Shown in pieces: positions 36,045 to 47,889 of a stretch of 64,000 bases of DNA. The stretch is from Ursus arctos (Eukaryota; Chordata; Mammalia; Carnivora; Ursidae), in NCBI RefSeq assembly GCF_023065955.2, contig NW_026622997.1:20688001-20752000 (forward strand). The letters are read 5' to 3'. Both the position numbers and the translations under genes were made by a program. The notes beneath the pieces are model-generated. The model saw nothing but the letters and a program-made list of their open reading frames with translations. It ran no database searches and was not told where the DNA came from. Positions within the stretch are counted from its first letter, which is position 1. Each line of letters opens with the position of its first letter.

Positions 36045-38360
36045 ACACCTTCTTTATGGTTCTTACTATGTCAACCCAGATGCTTTTCATAATCGGACTT
36101 TATAGAGTTGGTGCCTATGTTCGATTTTACAAAACTAGACATCTTCAGTTTGTTTTAAGCAAAATTGTGAAGTGGTGATACTTGTCTTCATCATCCTGTT
36201 ACCTCTTTTCATCAGCCCATTTTCCTGTCTTGCTTTCATCTCTCAGGTCCCTCTTAATCTCTTCGTTGGCAGAAACTCAAGGAACTTCTCCTTTAGAGTG
36301 AGAGGCCTCTGATTAGAGTTCCCTAAGGAATAAAATCTAAAAATACAGTATCTCTAATTGTAAAGTATAGGGCATTGGCAGATTAATTAGGAAGGAATGT
36401 GGGGATGGTATTGACTATGAGCTTCTCAAAGTCAACATATTGCACCCAAAGAGCAGATGCCCATTCCCCTAACCTTAGAAGAGGAGGACCCCCTTCCCTT
36501 CACTGTCTGGGTCTCAAGAAGAAGGATGATACTGTTTCAGAAGATCTGGAAATCCCTTCATTACAGGTACCCTGGCTGGGTACTTTTTCATCTCCTCCAT
36601 GTCTCCTACACCTTTTCCCCCAGTTGCACCTGTTCATTTTTTCATCCACATAGTACTTTGCAGCCTGTAGCATTCCCAGTGAAACAATGCAAAGATCTGA
36701 TGAGTATTTAGAGATCACTTGGGCTTCCTCCAGGAGCCAGTTCTCTCTTGAGGGGATTAGGTGGAAATAAGTCCTATTTGCTAGTGTCTGCTAGTCCCGA
36801 GGTTTGCTTTAAACTGATTACCAAAATTCACAAAACAAGGTGGTGCACCATTCCATCTATCTAAGAATACCAGTTACCTAAGTGATAATTGATCGAGTTT
36901 AAATAAACTGTGTAGCTTTGATTCTTACCAAAGTCTCCCTTTCCTCTCTGCACACACGTGCTCGCGGGCAGATAGATGCACATATACACCCACAAAGGTC
37001 ACTGAGGCTCTTTGAGCCCTGCATACATGTGATGGACAAACTCAGCAAAAACCGTCAATTATTTGTTGTTACTGAAAATCCCTACGTTTGGCTTTTTCTT
37101 TCACAATGTTTTGAACTGCCTGAGTGAGCCAAATTCTCCCTTTCAAGTTATCAGAACTCAGCAGGTTTAGTAAAATTGCTTCTAAATAGGATGCTGTCTG
37201 GTTGAGGGGACTCACAGCACTTTCCCGTAGAAGCAGGTAGATCAGAATATCTCAAGTGTGGAATGAAAATCCTTTGAAACATGGACCTATGAGGTTAAAC
37301 ATGAATGTGGTTTACAGTCTGCTAATTAGGTCCAGAATTCCAGGGAACTGGAGGGAGAAATCTTTCTGAAGATTCTGTAGATTCTGTAGATTTGTCTACA
37401 TAAGCAAAGTGAAAGGGAGAGTTGAAGCAGGTATCTAGGTATTGAGCCAATCTCTGCTCCAACCTCCACACTTCTTGTTGAGTGAAAGGCTGTTTGGGGA
37501 AGGACTCTAATTAATGAAATTGGCCATTTTGCTAATCAGACCACCAGAGAATTACTCTACTAGCACGAGGCTAAATATTCTTTCTAGGGAAAGTAAAAAA
37601 TGCTATGGATAATGTTCATCTTAGGATAACTACAAAAATATTGTCAATACCCCTCAGAGCTGGCAGTTTTAATTACAGAAGTCAGGAAATCCTAAATTAC
37701 TATTCCATAGCAACTATAATTCAGTCAACTCTGCAAGGCTGATCATAAATGAGGACAACACCTCTATATTATTGTGGCCAGGAGAAGTGCAGTTATTTTG
37801 TTTATATCCACGCTGTTGAAAGTTGTATCTCATAGCTTTCTTTTTGGAAATGTGGTCATTAGAGACTGACAAAAGTCCTTCTGAACCACTGAAAATACGC
37901 ATTTTGAAGCATGGATGAACATTCACGCAGCTCAGAACTTTACATTCATAAGGTCATAATGGCCTCCAGGAGAGTAAATATTGAAAATCCTCTATTCCTC
38001 CCTAAGGAACATCCAAAATTTGAGATTTTGAGCAATATAATCCTAGGAATCAGGGTACCAGAACAAATAAAAGGAGATGGTATACACCAAAGTGGAAAAT
38101 ACACCCTCATTTAAATATTCATGAAACTTATTCTATGATGTTGATGATTGAATTTGTTGTTTTAAATTGAAATGGTCTAAGGATCTTGGTTTGATCTGAA
38201 GCTTTTTTTCTCAGTAGAAAAAAATTCCTTGAATGAGAAATAATAAGAAAAGTTAGAAACAAGATTAAGGTGTTCATTTCAGTAAAAATTTTGGAAAATT
38301 TGTCAAATGTCAGAACATGTCAATGAAGTGGAATGACAAAAAACTAGTCACTTCCCCCCA
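36045..38360. other. Unassigned sequence between L1 elements
   Basis: No repeat, exon or RNA gene recognised in this 2.3 kb unique stretch of intron 3. Confidence 0.5.
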
Positions 38361-38364
38361 CTTT

Positions 38365-39985
38365 ATTCACTTTTATTCAACGTAGTATTGGAAATCCTAG
38401 CCACAGCAACTAGGCAAGAAAAAGAAATAAAAGGCATCCAAATTGAAAAGAAGTAAAACTGTCAGTATTTGCAGATGATAGAAATAGAAAGACATAGAAA
38501 ACTCTAAGGACTCCACCAAAACACTATTAGATCTAACAGATGAATTCAGTAAAGTTGCAGGACACAAAATCAATATACAGAAATCTGTTGCATTCCTGTA
38601 CACTAATAATGAAGTAGCAGAAAGAGAAATTAAGAAAATAATTCCATTTACAACTGCACCAAAAAGAATAAAATACCCAGGAATAAATTTGACCAAGGAG
38701 GTGAAATACCTGTACTCTGAAAACTATAAGACACTGATGAAAGAAATTGAAGATGACATGAATAAATGGAAAGCTATACTGTCCTCATGGATTGGAAGAA
38801 TTAATATTGTTAAAATACCCATACTATCTCAAGCAATGTACAGATTCAGTGCAGTTTCTATCAGAATACCAATGACATTTTTCACAGAACTAGAACAAAT
38901 AATTCTAAAATTTATATGGAACCACAAAAGACCCTGAATAACCAAAGTGATCTGGAGAAAGAAGAGATAAATGGAGGTATCACAGCCCCAGAATTCAAAC
39001 TATACCACAAAGCTATCATAGTCAAAACAGGATGGTACTGACACAAAACCGGACACATAGATCAATGGAAAAGAATGGGGAGCCCAGAAATAAACCCACA
39101 CTTAGATGGTCAGTTAATCTATGACAAAGAAAGCAAGAACATACCGTGGGGAGAAGACAGTCTCTTCAATAAATGGTGCTGGGGAAATGGGCAGCTACAT
39201 GCAAAAGAATTAAACTGGACCACTTCCTCACACTGCACACAAAAATAAACTCAAAATGGATTAATGAACTGAATGGGTTAATGGACATAAAACTCCTAGA
39301 AGAAAACAAAGGTAGTAAACTCTTTGGCATCAGTGGTAGCAGTATTCTTTTGGATTTGTCTCCTCAGGGAAGGACAACAAAAGTAAAAATAAGCTAGTGG
39401 GACTATATCAGACTCAAAAGGTTTGCACAGTGAAGGAAACCATCAATAAAATGAGAAGCAACCTACTGAATGGGAGAAGATTTTTGCAAATGATGTATCA
39501 AACAAGGGGTTAATACCCAAAATATATAAAGAACTTGTGCAACCTAATATCAAAAAAACAATCTGATTAAAAAATGGGCAGAGGTCTTGAATAGTCATTT
39601 TCCAAAGAAATACAGATGGTCAACAAGCATATGAAAAGATGCTCAACATTACTAGCCATGAGTAGAATGCAAATCAAAACCACCAGATACCACCTCACAC
39701 CTGTCAGAATGGCTATTATCCAAAAAAACAAGATATAACAGGTGTTGGCAAGGATGTGGATATAAAGGGAACCCTTGTGCACTGCTGATGGGAATGTAAA
39801 TTGGTGCAGCCACCGTGAGAAACAGTATGGCAATTCCTCAAAAAATTAAAAATAGAACTGTCATATGGTCCAGAAATTTCACGTCTGGGTATTTATCCAA
39901 AGGAAATGAAGACAATAATTCAAAAAGACATATTCACCCCTATGTTCATCACAGCGTTATTTATAATAGCTAAGATGTGAAACGA
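38365..39985 (+). mobile_element. Old L1 ORF2 fragment
   Basis: Contains TTTGCAGATGATAG (reverse transcriptase FADD site, near 38470), ATTCCTGTACACTAATAATG, GAAAGAAATTGAAGATGAC and GGTGCTGGGGAAATGGGCAGC, to the ORF2 C-terminal text ACAGCGTTATTTATAATAGC. Stops and shifts break the frame; the longest open piece is 82 codons. It overlaps in content with the element ending at 35895, so it is a separate copy. Confidence 0.88.
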
Positions 39986-39999
39986 ATCATGGTTTAGGA

Positions 40000-41330
40000 T
40001 ATTCAAGATATTCCCAGAAGATTGAGTAGCACCCAAATTCTCAATAAAGACTGGATATACACCTCACTGAGCCGTCCCTCTGCTGTCCCATTCCATTAGG
40101 CTCTTAAAGAGTTTGATAGAGCACAAACCCTTAATTGAAAGGGAAAATAAACCAACTTGTAATATGGTAACAAAGGACTCATGGAATCACTTTTGTGACA
40201 ACTAGAAGTAATGTGTCAGAAAGGAACATTGCATGCAAAGGGCAGGCATGGACTCACACTCAAAGAAAATGAGACGTAAGGAACAGAAACAGATTCTTCA
40301 CAATGGCTTAATAAGAGGATAACTTACACTCTCAGAATTAAAAAGAGTATAAAAGTATTTTTAAATAGCTTAAAGACAAGGTGATAAAACAATAAGAGTG
40401 AAATACAAAGGAAATTGAAGGTCTAACAAACCAAGAACAAAAACATTCATACAGAAATGATATAAATTAGGTGAATGTATATAAGAGATCCTGTTGAAAA
40501 TCTGTTAACTCACAATAGAGAACAGTATTCATATGATCACAGTAAATACAGATGAAAGACAAAGAAATTGAAGGCAGAGAGAGAATCTACAAGATATGAA
40601 GACATTCAAATATTACACAATCTGAAGATAATAGAGTCCCTGAGTAGAGAGTCTAACAAATGGCGCAGAAGGATTTTGAAAGATACAAGAAAATATTCCT
40701 AGAAGTGAATGAAGGACCAAACCTACTCCAGCAGATATAATACAGAATGCTCAAAACCCAAACACATACTGGTTAAGCTGTTAAACCCCAAGGATAAAGA
40801 AATAATTCTTCAGGTGTCAAACTAGAAAAAGCCAATTTTCTGCAAGAGAAAAAAAAAAAACCCAGCTGGCTTCAGATTTCTCTGTTGGCACATTTAGTGC
40901 CATGTTATCTGAAAATGGATGAAGAATGTTACTCAAGGAGTTTAATATTCAGCCCAGATGCTGTTAAAATAGAAAGACGACAGGGAGAGGTGTCCAACCC
41001 TGAAGAACTAAAAGCGGCTTTGAGATCTTTTTGAAGAAAAGAATTGATAATGAGGTTTGGCCAATGAAAAAATATCAGAATAATCCAGAAATGGAGAAAT
41101 CATGGTAAAATGATAAGAACCATGAGGTGTGTTTAAATATAGAACCTATCCTAAAGTTTGTGGATTCATGTTACAGCCTGAATACGAATGCTATTAATTG
41201 AGCAAAGTAAAAATAATAACTAAAAAATATGGAAGATAGGGGGTCAGAGAGAGAAAAAAAATGTAGGAATGTACTTATAGTCTCATCTTTGCCAGTAAGG
41301 AGCCAATCAACATTGTCTAAAAATGGTACC
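40000..41330 (+). mobile_element. Possible HAL1/L1-related remnant
   Basis: A-rich text with AGGATTTTGAAAGATACAAG, GAATGCTCAAAACCCAAAC and GTTAAACCCCAAGGATAAAG has the flavour of L1/HAL1 5' and ORF1 regions, but no intact frame or clean border is visible. Confidence 0.35.
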
Positions 41331-41529
41331 ATGTAATTTAAAATGCAAATACGTAATTATTCCAATGTCTTAATATTTTATCTATTTTTTTACTTTAGAA
41401 TGATCGTTAAGAACGTAATAATATATTATAGTGCAGAAACTTTTAAGTTTACCAATTCCTTCTCTTTCATCTCTACTATTCAACCATAATTGCAATGTTT
41501 ACTTTTTATTTTTAAAAATAGTACCTCGG

Positions 41530-41725
41530 TGGGGCGCCTGGGTGGCACAGCGGTTAAGCGTCTGCCTTCGGCTCAGGGCGTGATCCCGGCGTTATGGGAT
41601 CGAGCCCCACATCAGGCTCCTCTGCTATGAGCCTGCTTCTTCCTCTCCCACTCCCCCTGCTTGTGTTCCCTCTCTCGCTGGCTGTCTCTATCTCTGTCAA
41701 ATAAATAAATAAAATCTTAAAAAAA
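41530..41725 (+). mobile_element. Young Can-SINE (bear-type SINEC1), near consensus
   Basis: GGGGCGCCTGGGTGGCACAG through CAAATAAATAAATAAAATCTT and poly-A, with few differences from the other young copies. Target duplication AAAAATAGTACCTCGG occurs at 41514-41529 and 41726-41741, identical over 16 bases. Confidence 0.96.
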
Positions 41726-42344
41726 AAAAATAGTACCTCGGGTATAGTCCCATCTTTTAAAAGTCTCTGCATATGTATCTTAAAAGGTGGCACAGTGATG
41801 TTCACCCGTCGTTGATACAGATTATTTCTAGATTGTGAGACATTTTTTAAACCTTAATATTTGTAACTTTCTGCATTTAAAAATTATTCTAAATCATGCT
41901 TTGTCTTATGAAAACAGCTGTGTGAATTTTCTTAAGAGCTAGAAAAAGTGTGCCAAAATGGTCATTTGTGCGTGATACAAAAATTTGGAATTATTTTCTT
42001 CTTGGTACTCTTCTGTAACTTTTTAAATTTGAAAAAGTAAAGAATTAATAGTGAAGGCTAAGTAGAGGGCGAGGATAGAGAATATGATGCCATGTATTTG
42101 AAACATTCCCTCCTGCATGACTCCTTTCTGTGGTGGGGCAGTGGGCTGTAGTCCAGGTAGCGCTGAAATCTCTAGATCTGTCTTAATGAATAGTGGTAGA
42201 AGCCACTGGCTCACAGTGAACATATGTTTATGGGGACGACGTAAGGGACAGCTTTCCACTAGAAATCATAGAAGAGGTTTAGGCACACTGCAAACAAAAA
42301 CAGAAGGAAATACCTTTTGAAAACAATTGTATTTGGGGCTCAGA

Positions 42345-42895
42345 CATTTTTTAACAACTTTATTGAGATGTCATTTCTACAGAATAACATTCGCTCTTTT
42401 AATGTGAACAATTCAGTGGTTTTTTTAGTAGATTCCTCAAGTTGTGAAACCATCAGCATTATCTGATTCCAGCATCACCCCCCAAAAGAAACCTCGTACT
42501 CCATTCCTCTCTCCCACCAGCCCCCAGGCAACCACGAGTGTCCTTTCTGCCTCTGTAGATTTGCTTATTCTGAACATTTCATATCAATGGGATCATACAC
42601 ATGTGGTCTTTTTTTGACCGGCTTCCTTCACTCAGCATGTTTTCAAGGGTCACCCACATTGTCGCATGTATCAGCACTTCATCTCTTTTTAATGCTGAAT
42701 AATATCCCATTGTATGGATGTATCACAGTTTGTTTACCCATTCCCCCCTTGATGAACATTCTGATTGTCTCTACGTCTTGACTACTGTGAGTAATGCTGC
42801 TGTGAACATCCAGTAGCAAGATTCTGTGTGGACTTATGTTTTCAATTTGGGGTTCGTACCTTGGGCTAGAGTCGCTGGATCATATGGTCACTCTT
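42345..42895 (-). mobile_element. Antisense L1 directly before exon 4
   Basis: TTTAACAACTTTATTGAGATG, GTGAACAATTCAGTGG, CCCCCAGGCAACCACGAGTG, TGCTGAATAATATCCCATTG and GTAATGCTGCTGTGAACATC are the reverse complement of an old L1M 3' UTR and ORF2 end. It stops about 50 bases before the CAP2 exon 4 acceptor. Confidence 0.82.
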
Positions 42896-42944
42896 TATTC
42901 TGAAGCTCAAACATCTGAATTTCCCTCTTCTTCTTGGTTCGCAG

Positions 42945-43022
42945 GCGGAGATGGTGCATAGCGCTTTCCAGGCCCAGCGGACTTTCCTTGTGATGGCTTC
43001 TCAGTACCAACAACCCCAAGAG
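42945..43022 (+). CDS. CAP2: CAP2 exon 4, helical folded domain continued
   Basis: The acceptor is CTTCTTGGTTCGCAG (AG at 42943-42944) and the donor is CAAGAG|GTAAGAG (GT at 43023-43024). The 78 bases are exactly 26 codons in phase 0, residues 75-100, starting AEMVHSAFQAQ and ending MASQYQQPQE. This continues the helical folded domain and matches mammalian CAP2 with a few conservative changes. Exon 3 also ends in phase 0, so the join is in frame. The exon sits about 28.5 kb after exon 3. An antisense L1 fragment ends about 50 bases before the acceptor, leaving little unique sequence for the branch point and pyrimidine tract. The next exon, which in mammals should begin with residues like NDVAALLKPISEK, was not found in the remaining 21 kb, so the gene runs out of the window. 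Confidence 0.95.
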
Positions 43023-43284
43023 GTAAGAGTGTGTTTTGAGAGGCAGAGCTGCCTAGAGAATGGGCGGTAGTGTAAGCCAGACAACAAGGAGGCAACAGAA
43101 TCATTCACTCTGAGAGACATCCCCAAAATGAGATGTGTAGCACGTTGATCTGTCTCTAATCCAGGTCGTGGGATGCAACTTTCCTTTGCTTCCTCATCTT
43201 ATCATGGCCAAATTCATACTGTGACAGTTGACATCTCCAGTTTAAAAGGTCAATTTATTTATGTCATCTGCAGCCTATTCTTTC

Positions 43285-43530
43285 CCTTTTATGGAAGTAT
43301 AGTTGATATACACAATGTTATGTTAGTTTCAGGTGCATGACAAAGTGAATCGACGATTCTATATGCGGTACTCACCACGATTAAGTATAGTTACCCTCTG
43401 TCACCATGATAAAGAAGATGTGATCAGATAGGTAACTGGATGGATGGATGGATGGATGGATGGATGGATGGATGGACAGACAGGCAGACACACACCATGG
43501 AATATTAGCCATAGAAGAGAATGCAGCCTG
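43285..43530. mobile_element. Old L1 in two opposed pieces around a microsatellite
   Basis: 43285-43400 is antisense L1 3' UTR (GAAGTATAGTTGATATACAC, TTAGTTTCAGGTGCATGAC). 43405-43530 is sense L1 text (GATAAAGAAGATGTGATC, then ACACCATGGAATATTAGCC) interrupted by (TGGA)n. The opposed layout fits a twin-primed 5' inversion or two separate events. Confidence 0.5.
43437..43476 (+). repeat. (TGGA)10 microsatellite
   Basis: Ten uninterrupted TGGA units. The MDGWMDGW frames here are artefacts of the repeat. Confidence 0.97.
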
Positions 43531-43572
43531 TTCTTTTTACTGGTCTTACAACCATTTTATAACCAAAAAAGT

Positions 43573-43603
<31 letters not shown>

Positions 43604-43665
43604 ATTTTTTTATTATGTTATGTTAGTCTCCATACAGTACATCCTTAGTTTTTGATGTAGCGTTT
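43573..43665 (-). mobile_element. Short antisense L1 3' end with (TTTA)n
   Basis: A TTTA array, then TTTTTTTATTATGTTATGTTAGTCTCCATACAGTACATCC and TTTTTGATGTAGCG: the complement of the carnivore L1 3' terminus. Target duplication is not clear. Confidence 0.75.
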
Positions 43666-44209
43666 AACTCCTAACTTTTAGTTCACATTTTGTGCTATTT
43701 TGTTATCAAAACATATTCACATCTGTCGTCATCTATAAATTGCATGTATGAATCTGATGGGCTCCTATTTCGTAGTTGGCGTGGATAGGCTAAGTCAGTG
43801 CTTCGTAAATATATTATGTACGTGGATCACTCAGAGCATCAGTGCGGTTTCTAACGACGTTTAACCTACCATGACACTGCCACAAAGCCCAGGGCAAACT
43901 TTAATATAAACATAATAGTGGATGTTCAGAGCAAAGTGGTGGTTGGCAGGAGTCCTTCCCATTCCCCAGGCCATCATAAATATCCCACTTTCTAAACCCA
44001 GCGCCCCCCACTCCCCACCCGGCCCAAACCCGGCAGACATTTTATTATGTAAATAACACCGTCATGCTCTCTACCTATAATAGTAACAATATTTTGACCA
44101 TGCGGATTGTGTAGTGAATGAAACTATTCATTAAAAAGTAGATCTACGACCAGCATACATGGTTAAATAAGAAAAAAAAATAAGAATTGTTCTTTTGACT
44201 AAATAATCT

Positions 44210-44683
44210 GCATCTGAAGTTTGGTGACAACTGTATAAATGTGAAAGATAAACTTGAGTCCCCAGAAGGCACAATTATGTTCCTTTACAAGGCAAAGGAG
44301 CAATTAAGTTTGCTCATCAACTGACCTTGAGATGGGGAGATTACCCTGGATTATTGGAGTGGGCCTTAGGTAATCATAAGGATCCTTATACAAGGAAGAG
44401 CACAAGCAGTAGAGTCAGAAAGAAATCTGACGTCATGCTGCTGACTTTGAAGACAGAGGAAGGGACCACAAGGCGAAGAATGAGGCAGCCTGTAGAAGGT
44501 AGAAAAAGAGGGAAGCAAATTCACCTGTAGAACCCCTCAGAGGAATGCAGCCCGTTGACCCCTTGCTTTGAGACGCATTTTGGACTTCTGTCTTTCAGAA
44601 CCGGAAAATAATATGCTTGTGTTGTTATTAAGCCACTACGTTTGTGGTTATTTGTTGCACAGTAATAGAGAATTAATATAGGC
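44210..44683 (+). mobile_element. MLT1-like LTR (ERVL-MaLR)
   Basis: GATTACCCTGGATTATTGGAGTGGGCC, ATCATAAGGATCCTTATACAAGG, ACAGAGGAAGGGACCACAAG, GGACTTCTGTCTTTCAGAACC and GTTATTAAGCCACTACGTTTGTGG match the 3' half of MLT1-type LTRs. Solo LTR remnant with no viral genes. Confidence 0.75.
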
Positions 44684-46111
44684 CCCAGGGAAGTACCACA
44701 GCATTCCTACCAGGATGGCAAGCACAGAAAAGTCTGACACTGTCACATGTTAAGCATGTGGGAAATGGGAAGTGTCGTGCTATGCTGGTAATAGGTGATA
44801 AATTAGTACATCTTCTTTGGAAAAAAATAAATTAAAAAAAGATAATTGGATATTCATTATAATATAATAGCTTAAATTTAATAGCTCACTTTAAATTCTA
44901 AAACAAACTCCTGAAATTGAAAAAGTTTTGCTAAGAATCTGGAGAAACTAGGACTTTGACTTTCAGGGGAGGCAGCTCTGCTTCATAAAGGGCCAAGACT
45001 TGAGACCCTCAACCCTTCCTGGAACAGCTGTCGTGCAGTGGAATTGCCCAGAACATTTTAAAAAATACCAGCGCGTGGATGTCACTTCGGGAGGGTCTGT
45101 TTTAATTGGTCTGAGGAGTGGTCTTAGCCTTGAGAGTTTTGTGGGTTTATCAGGTAATTCAGACTTGCAGCCAGAGCTGCCACGGATGTATTACTTCCCT
45201 GGTGTGAGATGGGGAGTTAGCCCCCAGCCCAGGCAGGCAGCTTTGTAAGGATGGAGAGATGGTGTGTTCTGTTGTGGATGCATTTTCCTCTTTGGCCTCC
45301 TCAATCTCTGCTTCCCCCTCCCCCCTTTTGCAAAAGAGAGCAGTGAAACTGGAAAATCACAATGCGATGCTTTCTAGATAACAGCCTTAGCCTGGTTTTT
45401 CTGTGATTAAAATGGGAGGAGAAGTGACTTCAACACATCACCGGGGGTCTTAGATGGAGGCAAGAACCGTGACTTTCCTGGCTGGTGCCCTCCTCAATCC
45501 CCTTTTTAAACACAAAAGAGCTCTGCATTGGCCTTGCAGGCCTTGCACATAAGAGACACTCATTAAATATTGGGTGAATTGGGACAAGCGAGCACACAAA
45601 TGAATGCAGTGGAACCGTGGCATCCCAAAATGAGCTGCAGCTGGGGACACGTGTGGCTTAGCCCGTGGCTGGGCAGATTCTTGGGTGTAGCCACTGTAGT
45701 TCCCCCTTCTTACTCTACTGCATTCTTGATAAAAGGGGGACTCATACCCAGGAAATGTTTTCTGTAGCACTCATCACAGTGCTCCAAGCATAGTAAGCCC
45801 CAGCAGGCTCACATTGGCACAACCCAAAGACGCTTTTGGATGTCCACCTCCCTTTCTGTCCCCTACATCTCTACCCACAGCACTGTCCTAGTACTTCCAC
45901 TAGATGGAAAAGCAGATTGAAGAGGTCATCAGTGCAGTGGTGAAAATAGTCTACAGCCAGGCCTTGATTTTCCTCGTGTACGTTCTAGAAGATATAGCAT
46001 AGAGGAAATCGCCGTGAAACAGGTGGTATTTCTCATAGGAACAATGTTATAACCATCCACATCTTCCTCTCTTCCTTCTTTCAGGAGAATAACTCTTGTA
46101 ATTTCAATTCA

Positions 46112-46306
46112 TGGCAGTGGCTCCCAAGCTTTAGTGTGTATGAGAATCACATCCAGGGTTGTTCAAACCCAGATCTCTGGAGCCCTTCTACAGTTTCTGA
46201 TTCAGTAGCTCTTGGTTGAGTCCCAAGCATCTGCATTTCTTTAAAAAGTTCCCATGGGAGGGTGATGCCGCTGGTCCGGGGACCACACTCGAGAACCTGC
46301 GGAATG
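46112..46306 (-). mobile_element. MER5A-like DNA transposon
   Basis: GCAGTGGCTCCCAAGCTTTAG, GAGAATCACATCCAGGG, TTTCTGATTCAGTAGCTC, CATCTGCATTTCTTTAAAAAG and GCTGGTCCGGGGACCACACTCGAGAACC follow MER5A in the orientation opposite to the copy near 35.9 kb. Confidence 0.83.
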
Positions 46307-46384
46307 TGGATTGCACTCAGTTACACCTCTAGCTCAGATTTATTTTAGATGCTTCAGGCGCTCATTTCCAGTTGCCTCTAGGTC

Positions 46385-46540
46385 ACTGATTCTCAAACTT
46401 TAATCTTCCTTGGAATCACCTGGAGATCTTGTTAGAGTGCAGAGTCCAGTGCAGTAGATCTGGGCTAGGGCCCGAGAGTCTGCAGCTCCTGGGTAATGGG
46501 AATGCTGCTGGTCTGTTGCTAAACTCTGAGCAGCAAGAAT
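46385..46540 (-). mobile_element. Second MER5-family element
   Basis: CACTGATTCTCAAACTTTAATC, GGAATCACCTGGAGATCTTG, GCAGTAGATCTGGGCTAGGG and GAATGCTGCTGGTCTG repeat the MER5 pattern only 80 bases after the previous copy. Confidence 0.7.
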
Positions 46541-46614
46541 TTAGACAGCCTCACAAGCACAAAATCCTGTAGTAGTCAAATATCAAACCCCTGTTCTTTC
46601 CTGCTGACATTTCT

Positions 46615-46740
46615 GTATCAAAACGGGCAGTGTTATGCTGCTGTAACAGACATCTCCAAAATCCTTGTGACTCACAATAGCAGTGGTTTATTTCTTGCCC
46701 CCGCTACGTGGCTATTAGAAGGTGGCTTACTTTTACTGGG
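46615..46740. mobile_element. Unclassified LTR-like ancient repeat fragment
   Basis: GCTGCTGTAACAGACATCTCC...GCAGTGGTTTATTTCTTGC resembles the common end of MaLR/MER-type repeats (GCTGTAACAAA...GTTTATT). The family is uncertain. Confidence 0.35.
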
Positions 46741-47094
46741 TGAGTTACTAAATAATGACTCCTATATTTATTTCCTTAGAGTTGTAATAGGGCTCTAAGA
46801 GAAAAAGGTAGAGAATGAATCTTTAATGGGAGTTTCAGGCATTGGGAAGGAAGATATTTTGGGGCAGGTGGACCTCCCAGGGGGGTGCCTTCTATCCCAT
46901 ATGAAGAGGCCACACTTACGTTGCAGAAGCGTAAGGCAAGGTCAAAGCAATATTAGTGGTCAGTTGTAGCCTGGGGATTGTGTAAGGTAGATGCCCAAGA
47001 TTAGAGGTGAGTACCCTGGCCTGCTGGAAGCTAGCTATCTCCTACAACACAGAACAGTACTGATAAAATACAGGAACCCACAACAATGCAAGCT

Positions 47095-47330
47095 TGAAAG
47101 CATTCAGTTAACAAATATTGACTAAGTGCATACCGTGGGCCAGGCACCATAAAGACACCCATGACTTGGGGCAGAGCATGGAGACAGGCAGATACAGATT
47201 ATTTGGTGGGAAGACACCTTAGAAATCATCTCTTGCAACACTTTTAATTTGAAGGTGAGCCAGGAGAGGTTCAAAGAGAGGATAACTGGTTTGCTCATTA
47301 GTCCCTAAGCTGATGAGTTGCCCCCCCAGA
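47095..47330. mobile_element. MIR/L2-type ancient repeat pair
   Basis: CAAATATTGACTAAGTGCATACCGTGGGCCAGGCACC, then AAATCATCTCTTGCAACACTTTTAATTTGAAGGTGAGCC and GAGGTTCAAAGAGAGGATAAC follow MIR/L2/L3-like patterns. By eye only. Confidence 0.45.
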
Positions 47331-47889
47331 TGCTTCACACTGCACATCTGTCTCCAGTGCTGTATACTGTGGCCAGAGTGCCAGCCTTCAAAGAGACTAA
47401 ATTTAGTAGGGGGTGACTGTCAGAAAATAAAAGTATTTTATTATAAGTAATTATAAGCAAACTGCCAGTCAAGCAAGGTAAACCATTGGTGTTACCAAAA
47501 TCCAGAGAAGAAGCGATCTCATAGACAAAGGTGATCAGGAAAGGCATCACAGAGGAAATAAAATACAATACAAAAGCAATAATAGAACTGCTTCTGATAT
47601 AATATCAGTATTACAGTAATATTAATATTAATAATGTGAATTTAGCACAAACTCAAAAAAAATTTCTGGGTTAAATATGTTTGGGGAAATCCCATATTCT
47701 GTTCGGTAATGAAATATGTTAAATATTATTAAACCCACATTTTCCCAAACTTAAATGACCAGGGAGACTTTTTGAAGAGGAACATATATTCATGTCCTGC
47801 AGAAGGCTGACACACCAGCTTGGGAAATGCATGTGCACATTTCTTTTAGGCTGTTTGAGATGCTTGATGGTTGTTGCTTTAGGTGGATT

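Larger units (their letters stand above)
14473..42944 (+). other. CAP2: CAP2 intron 3
   Basis: Complete intron of 28,472 bases with GTGAGT...CAG ends. L1 sequence dominates (14.5-15.1, 21.7-22.1, 23.3-24.1, 26.6-27.3, 29.9-35.9, 38.4-40.0 and 42.3-42.9 kb). Intervals with no repeat or gene that I recognise are 15150-16070, 16830-18670, 18910-21010, 24090-25685, 27320-28730, 36045-38360 and 41745-42340. No internal exon with CAP2-like coding sequence was seen. Confidence 0.9.

Noticed and set aside
43444..43648. MDGWMDGW and LFIYLFIYLF frames
   Set aside because: Translations of the TGGA and TTTA microsatellites.
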